Shown one piece after another: positions 1 through 4,155 of a stretch of 5,870 bases of DNA (the first letter of the stretch is position 1; the number at the start of each line of letters is the position of its first letter). Under the pieces are notes generated by a model. The model was not told the origin of the DNA, ran no database searches, and was given only the letters and a program-made list of their open reading frames with translations. The translations under genes were made by a program, and so were the position numbers. The stretch is from Sivonenia sp049582005 (GTDB lineage Bacteria; Cyanobacteriota; Cyanobacteriia; Gloeobacterales; PMM-0068). The stretch lies in contig JBAUTB010000148.1 in the NCBI GenBank assembly GCA_049582005.1, positions 1-5,870 on the forward strand. Direction: 5' to 3'.

Positions 1-354
1 GGTTGATAGCAATACTAAAATTCCGCCAATTAATTTTAGAATGAAAGCAGTGCCCAGTGTTTCATTTTTACCTGAAGGATCTTGGATAAGGTCCCGCACG
101 ACAATACTATCTAGACCAAGCGTTGCAAATGTGCTGAACAAGGCTACAAAAGCAGAGGCATAGTTAAACAATCCAAACTTTTCTGGGCCGAGATAGCGTG
201 CAACCCAAACTCCAACGAATAAGCCGACACCCATCCTGAGAATGCGATCGCCAAATAACCAACTGACATTAGTTAGAGCCTTTTTTAAGTTCTGCCGACC
301 ATCCAGCCGTGTAAGGATAAATGAGGGTAAAAATTTGGCCCAGCTTATGTTCAT
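1..354 (-). CDS. Polysaccharide/O-antigen flippase (Wzx-like, MOP superfamily), N-terminal part, cut by left window edge
   Basis: The reading frame is open from ATG at 354 to the window edge, giving 118 residues. Family members of about 400-500 residues move lipid-linked oligosaccharides across the inner membrane. After a 27-residue cytoplasmic-looking lead comes a hydrophobic segment (about 28-52) followed by RYLGPEKFG at 53-61, the usual signature after the first helix of Wzx/RfbX-type flippases. A second hydrophobic stretch lies at 62-81, a charged loop (RDLIQDPSGKNE) at 87-98, and a third helix begins near 104. The start is the first possible one: an in-frame TAA lies four codons upstream (364-366). 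No Shine-Dalgarno sequence is visible. G+C is about 43%, lower than the neighbouring housekeeping genes, as is common for surface-polysaccharide genes. One HIP1 octamer (GCGATCGC, 244-251) lies inside. The family call is fairly safe; the exact substrate is unknown. Confidence 0.8.
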   Translation of the reverse strand, partial: MNISWAKFLPSFILTRLDGRQNLKKALTNVSWLFGDRILRMGVGLFVGVWVARYLGPEKFGLFNYASAFVALFSTFATLGLDSIVVRDLIQDPSGKNETLGTAFILKLIGGILVLLST

Positions 355-428
355 TGTGAGTTTTTAGTAATGCATGGCTGCACTGTGTTTTATGATACCG
401 AGTGCTTTGCGTAATTTGATCTAAATGT

Positions 429-457
429 TTTTTAGTTCTCTTAATCACCCATTTCAA
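429..457 (-). promoter_or_regulatory. Candidate sigma70-type promoter for the flippase gene
   Basis: On the minus strand TTGAAA (452-457) is followed by a 17-base spacer and TAAAAA (429-434), a 5/6 and 4/6 match to the -35 and -10 consensus. It lies about 75 bases upstream of the flippase ATG. The surrounding non-coding stretch 355-606 is very AT-rich (about 28% G+C around 421-480), so a chance match is quite possible. I see no gene, tRNA or strong terminator in the rest of 355-606. Confidence 0.3.
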
Positions 458-606
458 GATCCTTTAGATATTTACGCTTACAGTACTGAAGTATCCTGCC
501 ACTTTTGAACCAGTAGAGTAGAAAGGAAAGCCACTTAGTTTAGGATTCCCTATATGTTGCCTCAAGCTGCAATGAGCCCTCTAACATTCTGATGAACAGA
601 TCTGCA

Positions 607-1647
607 TTAGCCTGAGGAACTGCGATACAACGAAGCTGTCTGATCTAGCTCCATACGAGAGAATACCCCTATTTCCCAGTTGGAAAACAATCCCTGCTTA
701 TATTTCTGAGCAGCCACGCAACCAATCATCGCCGCATTGTCGGTACAGTAGGCAAAAGCGGGAAAAACAACGGTAGCTCCCCGTTGTTTAGCTTCCTGTA
801 AAAGTCTTTCCCGTAATCCTCGATTAGCAGCCACACCTCCACAGACGACTAGCGTAGACAGATTGAGGTGTTCTAAGGCATGCATAGATTTCTCAACCAG
901 GACTTCGACCACGGCCTTCTGGAAACTGGCGCATAGGTCTGATAGTGGGAACTCCTCTCTAGGCAGTTGAGACCTTAGTTGCTCCACAGTCCTTCTTACA
1001 GCCGTTTTGAGTCCACTGAAGCTGGTGTCATAGGGGTGGTCTACCTTACCTTTAGGAAAAGCGAAAGCTCGGGGATTGCCCTCTTTGGCTAAGCGGTCGA
1101 TTTCTGGTCCCCCTGGATAGGGTAAGCCTAGCAGTCTCGCCGTCTTGTCATAGGCCTCACCCGCTGCATCATCACGGGTCTGTCCCAATATTTCATAATG
1201 CCCATGAGCCCGGATATGGATCAGCATCGTATGTCCACCGGAGACCAAAAGGCATAGAAAAGGAGGCTCTAACGCAGGTTGTGCAAGAAAAGCGGAGTAT
1301 AGATGACCTTCTAGATGATGGACTGCGATTAAGGGCTTCTGATGAATCCAGGCGAGGGTCTTTGCCGCCATGACCCCTGTTAATAAAGAACCGACTAGAC
1401 CTGGCCCACAGGTCACTCCAATGCCATCAATCGCCTCCCACCCCATAGAAGAAGCAGCCAAGGTTTCTTCAATAACCGGATTAATCGTCAGGACGTGCTG
1501 CCGGGAAGCTACTTCCGGGACTACCCCTCCGTAACGTTTGTGCACTTCAATCTGAGAACTGACCACGGAGGCCAAGACCTCGCGATCCTGGATGATGGCG
1601 CAGGCCGTTTCGTCACAACTGGTTTCAAGGGCAAGAATTACAGCCAT
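607..1647 (-). CDS. tsaD: tRNA N6-adenosine threonylcarbamoyltransferase TsaD
   Basis: Complete, 346 residues, the normal length for bacterial TsaD (Gcp/YgjD, ASKHA fold). With TsaB and TsaE it transfers the threonylcarbamoyl group from TC-AMP to A37 of ANN-reading tRNAs, forming t6A in the cytoplasm. Visible motifs: LALETSCDETA at 5-15 (phosphate loop), GGVVPEVASRQH at 40-51, the metal-binding HHLEGH with H111 and H115, LVSGGHT at 134-140, TRDDAAGEAYDK at 157-168, SFSGLKTAV at 209-217, GGVAAN at 270-275, and the third metal ligand D303 in CTDNAAMIG. All key residues are present. The ATG at 1647 gives the family's usual N-terminus (MAVILALETSCDET); no clear Shine-Dalgarno sequence precedes it. 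It is divergent from the 71-residue plus-strand gene. tsaB, tsaC and tsaE are not in the window. Confidence 0.97.
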   Translation of the reverse strand: MAVILALETSCDETACAIIQDREVLASVVSSQIEVHKRYGGVVPEVASRQHVLTINPVIEETLAASSMGWEAIDGIGVTCGPGLVGSLLTGVMAAKTLAWIHQKPLIAVHHLEGHLYSAFLAQPALEPPFLCLLVSGGHTMLIHIRAHGHYEILGQTRDDAAGEAYDKTARLLGLPYPGGPEIDRLAKEGNPRAFAFPKGKVDHPYDTSFSGLKTAVRRTVEQLRSQLPREEFPLSDLCASFQKAVVEVLVEKSMHALEHLNLSTLVVCGGVAANRGLRERLLQEAKQRGATVVFPAFAYCTDNAAMIGCVAAQKYKQGLFSNWEIGVFSRMELDQTASLYRSSSG

Positions 1648-1663
1648 ATCATAGTCAAAAGTT

Positions 1664-1684
1664 TATGTAACTCATTTGTAACAA
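1664..1684 (-). promoter_or_regulatory. GTTACA direct repeat (HLR1/OmpR-family-like site) upstream of tsaD
   Basis: Read on the minus strand, GTTACA occurs at 1682-1677 and again at 1671-1666, an exact repeat with 11-bp period, 19-35 bases before the tsaD ATG. The halves extend to GTTACAAA and GTTACATA. From memory, the cyanobacterial HLR1 element bound by RpaB is two (G/T)TTACA(T/A)(T/A) units separated by 2 bases; here the separation is 3, so the match is good in sequence and off by one in spacing. The first half also lies in a palindrome, ATTTGT-A-ACAAAT (1674-1686). The rest of the 254-base spacer (1648-1901) shows only isolated -10-like words, such as TATAAA at 1763-1768 on the plus strand, with no good -35. 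Confidence 0.3.
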
Positions 1685-1887
1685 ATATGGATGTCTAACG
1701 TATAGTTATTTACCTTGGATTTAGGAAATTTTCTCTAGCATATTCCTGTAGATAGATGCAAATATAAAGTTCTTCAAATTTTTGCCTGGAGATGATCCCC
1801 GCCAATGAAAAAAGACTATAACAAGATAAAGAAACAATTTTTTCGGTGTTGGGGTAAGACCCAGGTTCTCTGTTGAAATAGGTATTT

Positions 1888-1893
1888 AGGGGG
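1888..1893 (+). promoter_or_regulatory. Ribosome binding site of the 71-residue gene
   Basis: AGGGGG sits 8 bases before the ATG at 1902, close to the AGGAGG consensus and with good spacing. It is the clearest ribosome binding site in the window and supports both the reality and the start of this small gene. Confidence 0.55.
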
Positions 1894-1901
1894 TTCTAGA
1901 A

Positions 1902-2117
1902 ATGACACAAACTTTAGTTAGAAAAGCGGTCACGGCAAAAGAAATAGTTGCGGAAAAAATCTATGCCGAGCTTGCTATCCGACCCCGGTCTATTGTGCAA
2001 TTGAGCCGTGACCTCGACTTGGCCCCATGGCAAATTTTCCGGGCTGTCCATGAATTGAATCAGGTAGGCAGAGCAGCTTACCTGCCCTCACGAGGACATT
2101 GGATTGTGACCGATTAA
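1902..2117 (+). CDS. Small putative winged helix-turn-helix protein (71 residues)
   Basis: I do not recognise a named family. The protein reads as a compact winged-helix unit. A first amphipathic helix spans about 12-25 (AKEIVAEKIYAELA). SIVQLSRDLD at 30-39 and the helix APWQIFRAVHELNQVG at 41-56 form the helix-turn-helix. A short beta wing, AAYLPSRGHWIVT, spans about 58-70. The pattern 'promote X-helix, recognition helix, loop with R/G, W-I-V' resembles MarR/GntR-type DNA-binding domains without any effector domain. It has a good AGGGGG ribosome site, is divergent from tsaD across 254 bases and convergent with gatA, and is followed 19 bases later by a strong hairpin. G+C matches the core genes, so no sign of recent transfer. 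That it is a gene is likely; that it binds DNA is inferred from pattern only. Confidence 0.72.
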   Translation: MTQTLVRKAVTAKEIVAEKIYAELAIRPRSIVQLSRDLDLAPWQIFRAVHELNQVGRAAYLPSRGHWIVTD

Positions 2118-2136
2118 GGTTCTATTTGGCACTTAT

Positions 2137-2168
2137 GGCCCTCAAGCCTTTTGCAAGGCTTGAGGGCC
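2137..2168. terminator. Perfect 14-bp hairpin, probable bidirectional terminator
   Basis: GGCCCTCAAGCCTT (2137-2150), loop TTGC, then the exact complement AAGGCTTGAGGGCC (2155-2168). It lies between the stop of the 71-residue plus gene (2117) and the stop of gatA on the minus strand (2172), three bases from the latter. No U-tract follows on either side, so it is not a textbook intrinsic terminator, but its symmetric position between two converging genes fits transcript ending or 3'-end protection for both. Confidence 0.65.
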
Positions 2169-2171
2169 TCT

Positions 2172-3617
2172 CTATAGGCTGGGGTGTCTTGTATGCCAAT
2201 CCGTAGCCTGCTCATAGGCATAGGCTACGCGGAACAACTTGGACTCCTGGAGGGCATCGCTCATTATCTGTAGCCCAATCGGTAGGCCTTTTCGGTCAAG
2301 CCCGCAGGGGATACTGATCCCCGCCCCTCCTCCCAGATTCAGGGGGATCGTGCATACATCGGAAAGGTACATGGTCAGAGGATCACTGACTTTTGCCCCA
2401 AACTCAAAAGCAGTCGTGGGAGAAGTCGGACCGACGAGGACATCGACCTTTTGATAGGCCTCTAGGAAGTCTTGTTTGATTAAAGTGCGGACTTTTTGGG
2501 CCTTGAGGTAATAGGCGTCGTAGTAGCCAGCGGATAAGGCATAGGTTCCGATCATGATTCTTCGTTTCACTTCAGGGCCAAAGCCCTCATCCCGTGTTTC
2601 CGAGTACATCGGAATCAGGGAATCGGCAGCTTTTCTGAAACCGTAGCGTACCCCATCATAACGAGCGAGGTTAGCAGAAGCTTCAGAGGGCGCAATGATG
2701 TAATAAACCGAGAGCCCGTATTGGAAACGAGGGCAAGCAATTTCTTGGACCGAAGCCCCTAGCTCTTTCAGTGTTTCGATGGCGCCTTCTACGGCAGCCT
2801 GAACATCTGGATCGGTGCCTGGACCAAAGAATTCGCGGACGACTCCGACGCTAACCCCCTTGAGGTCGGGGATCAGGGATTGGCTGTAATCCGGAATTTC
2901 AACCTTGAGGCTGGTGGAATCCTTGGGATCATGGCCTGCCAAAGTCTGTAAGACCAACGCCGCATCTTCTACCGTTGGCGCAAAGGGTCCAATTTGGTCA
3001 AGGGAAGAAGCAAAGGCAACCAAGCCATAACGGGAAACGAGTCCATAGGTAGGTTTAAGCCCCACTACGCCACAAAGCGCAGCTGGCTGACGGATAGACC
3101 CTCCCGTGTCAGAACCCAGAGAATAAACGGCTTCACCCGCCGCGACCGCTACGGCGGAACCACCGGAAGAACCGCCGGGCACACAGCGGGTATTCCATGG
3201 ATTGCGAGAAGGTCCAAAGGCAGAATTTTCCGTAGAGGAGCCCATGGCAAATTCATCCAAATTAGTTTTGCCCATGAAGAGCGCCCCGGCCTCATCCAAC
3301 TTATGGGTGACCGTAGACTCGTAGGGAGGCATATACCCTTGCAAAATTTTGGAAGCACAGGTCATCGGTGCCCCCATCGTACAAAGATTGTCCTTGAGCG
3401 CAACAGGAATGCCTGCTAAGAAACTAAGGGCTTCTCCAGCCCGAATCTTTTCGTCTACGCGGCGGGCTTGGGCCAAAGCTCGTTCACGGGTCAGGGTCAA
3501 AAAAGCATGGATTTCAGGTTCTACCTGAGTAATTCGCTGAAAAGTTTGTTCTGCCAGTTCAACAGCACTGATTTCCCGCTGGATGAGCTGTTGGTGGAGT
3601 TTACGAATGGTGCTCAT
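2172..3617 (-). CDS. gatA: Asp-tRNA(Asn)/Glu-tRNA(Gln) amidotransferase subunit A (GatA)
   Basis: Complete, 481 residues from the ATG at 3617 (family about 480-485). GatA is the amidase-signature subunit of GatCAB. It frees ammonia from glutamine and passes it to GatB, which converts Glu-tRNA(Gln), and in some species Asp-tRNA(Asn), to the amidated form. The Ser-cisSer-Lys triad is intact: K75 in LKDNLCT, S150 in PGGSSGGS and S174 in DTGGSIRQ, with the same 75 and 24 residue spacing as in S. aureus GatA. Other typical blocks are GKTNLDEFAMGSSTENSA (116-133), YYIIAPSEASANLARYDG (305-322) and KRRIMIGTYALSAGYYDAYY (351-370). A longer start at 3638 would add seven residues, but the family begins near MSTIRKLHQQL and AGGGA lies four bases before the ATG at 3617. 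An oddity is GGGAG at 429-433, where GatA usually has AGLPG. gatB and gatC are not adjacent, as is usual in cyanobacteria. Confidence 0.96.
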   Translation of the reverse strand: MSTIRKLHQQLIQREISAVELAEQTFQRITQVEPEIHAFLTLTRERALAQARRVDEKIRAGEALSFLAGIPVALKDNLCTMGAPMTCASKILQGYMPPYESTVTHKLDEAGALFMGKTNLDEFAMGSSTENSAFGPSRNPWNTRCVPGGSSGGSAVAVAAGEAVYSLGSDTGGSIRQPAALCGVVGLKPTYGLVSRYGLVAFASSLDQIGPFAPTVEDAALVLQTLAGHDPKDSTSLKVEIPDYSQSLIPDLKGVSVGVVREFFGPGTDPDVQAAVEGAIETLKELGASVQEIACPRFQYGLSVYYIIAPSEASANLARYDGVRYGFRKAADSLIPMYSETRDEGFGPEVKRRIMIGTYALSAGYYDAYYLKAQKVRTLIKQDFLEAYQKVDVLVGPTSPTTAFEFGAKVSDPLTMYLSDVCTIPLNLGGGAGISIPCGLDRKGLPIGLQIMSDALQESKLFRVAYAYEQATDWHTRHPSL

Positions 3618-3682
3618 GGATTCCCTTTCACGATGCATTCCAATGTTCCAGCTTATGATAACCGGGTACTATACACAGAGGT
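3618..3682. promoter_or_regulatory. Short divergent intergenic space with weak promoter words
   Basis: Only 65 bases separate the gatA start (minus) from the ATG of the 116-residue gene (plus), so promoters for both must lie here or overlap the genes. On the plus strand TACTATACA (3667-3675) contains a TATACA -10-like word just 7 bases before the ATG at 3683; no good -35 is visible. On the minus strand TATCAT precedes gatA by about 35 bases, also without a clear -35. Shared regulation is possible but only inferred. Confidence 0.35.
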
Positions 3683-4033
3683 ATGAAGACCCCCTATCCT
3701 CAAGAGGTACATAGTTTGGGAGTAACCTTGGAGCAATCTTTTGTCCCTAAAGAACTGAACGATGTCTATAGAACCCTTACCGATCTGGCTAAAAAACGCC
3801 AGGATGACTGTATAGGTCTGTTGGAGCTGCTCCGTTTTCTAGAAACCCTCCACGGCCAAATTCGAGACAACTATTACATCTCCTCGCTTCCTCAGAATCG
3901 AGGAGAACTCTACGCGCTATTAAAAGAAATGGAAGACCGAGATGGTTGGCCCCTCCTACCCCGGACAGAGACCCGTTCTCTATTGAAGCACTTAGATTCA
4001 GTGCATGACCGGGGGAATTTGGGGAATTTATAG
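3683..4033 (+). CDS. Hypothetical protein, 116 residues, apparently cyanobacterial
   Basis: I do not recognise a function. The protein is soluble, acidic-basic mixed and mainly helical by eye: a helix around ELNDVYRTLTDLAKKR (24-39), a leucine-rich helix CIGLLELLRFLETLHGQIRD (43-62), and helices around RGELYALLKEMEDRDGW (73-89) and ETRSLLKHLDSV (96-107). There is no signal peptide, membrane segment or metal motif. The opening PYPQEVHSLG and the block LPQNRGELYALL have a conserved feel, and from memory similar small proteins occur in cyanobacteria; I cannot confirm this here. The start is uncertain: AGAGG lies only one base before the ATG at 3683, while AAGAGG (3702-3707) is well spaced before an in-frame TTG at 3716 (residue 12). 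The C-terminus ends in GNLGNL, encoded by a 9-base tandem duplication. It is divergent from gatA and convergent with recG. Confidence 0.75.
   Translation: MKTPYPQEVHSLGVTLEQSFVPKELNDVYRTLTDLAKKRQDDCIGLLELLRFLETLHGQIRDNYYISSLPQNRGELYALLKEMEDRDGWPLLPRTETRSLLKHLDSVHDRGNLGNL
4012..4029 (+). repeat. 9-base tandem duplication at the 3' end of the 116-residue gene
   Basis: GGGGAATTT occurs twice back to back (4012-4020 and 4021-4029), in frame, giving the C-terminal GNLGNL just before the TAG stop. It could be a recent slippage event that lengthened the protein by three residues. Confidence 0.7.
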
Positions 4034-4046
4034 ATGGTGAGAATTT

Positions 4047-4155
4047 GCAGATCCCCTCAATAAAAAGAGAACAATCAGGCTCAAATGGCCCTGCCTTATT
4101 AAGGGGGGCAAGATTTTGCTAGCTTAAAATAACGCTTGATTATGGGGGGATCTAC
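4047..4155. repeat. Degenerate MITE-like element with GATCCCC ends
   Basis: The stretch between the 116-residue gene and recG is bounded by inverted ends GCAGATCCCC (4047-4056) and GGGGATCTAC (4146-4155), 9 of 10 bases complementary. Inside, CCCCTCAATAA (4053-4063) pairs with TTATTAAGGGG (4096-4106) with one mismatch, and CCTTATTAAGG (4094-4104) is itself palindromic. The vocabulary (GATCCCC, CCTTATTAAGGGGGG, GGGGGGATCT) is that of the palindromic GATCCCCC...TTAAGGGGG repeats scattered through many cyanobacterial genomes, known to me from memory. The right end overlaps the recG stop codon (4152-4154). No target duplication is evident. The hairpins here could also serve as 3' ends for the two converging genes. 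Confidence 0.45.

Noticed and set aside
244..251. HIP1 octamer GCGATCGC as firm proof of a HIP1-rich cyanobacterium
   Set aside because: There is only one copy in 5.9 kb and none in the core genes; a single copy can be chance, so it is only supporting evidence.
269..457. A 62-residue minus-strand reading frame overlapping the flippase start
   Set aside because: It has a weak TTG start, overlaps the flippase in another frame over its second half, has no ribosome site and shows no recognisable composition.
505..535. GGTTCAAAA on the minus strand, resembling a tRNA T-loop
   Set aside because: No matching acceptor, D or anticodon arms can be paired around it.
558..580. Possible terminator after tsaD (CTCA...TGAG pairing)
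   Set aside because: The stem is only about four base pairs with an eight-base loop and no U-tract; too weak to call.
2994..3419. A 141-residue plus-strand open frame across gatA
   Set aside because: It is antisense to strongly conserved gatA motifs; the arginine-rich, low-complexity translation is typical of a shadow frame.
4111..4138. ATTTTGCTAGCTTAAAAT as a separate hairpin terminator of recG
   Set aside because: The arms are out of register around the GCTAGC core and the outer CAAG/CTTG pairing needs unequal internal loops; it is treated as part of the repeat instead.
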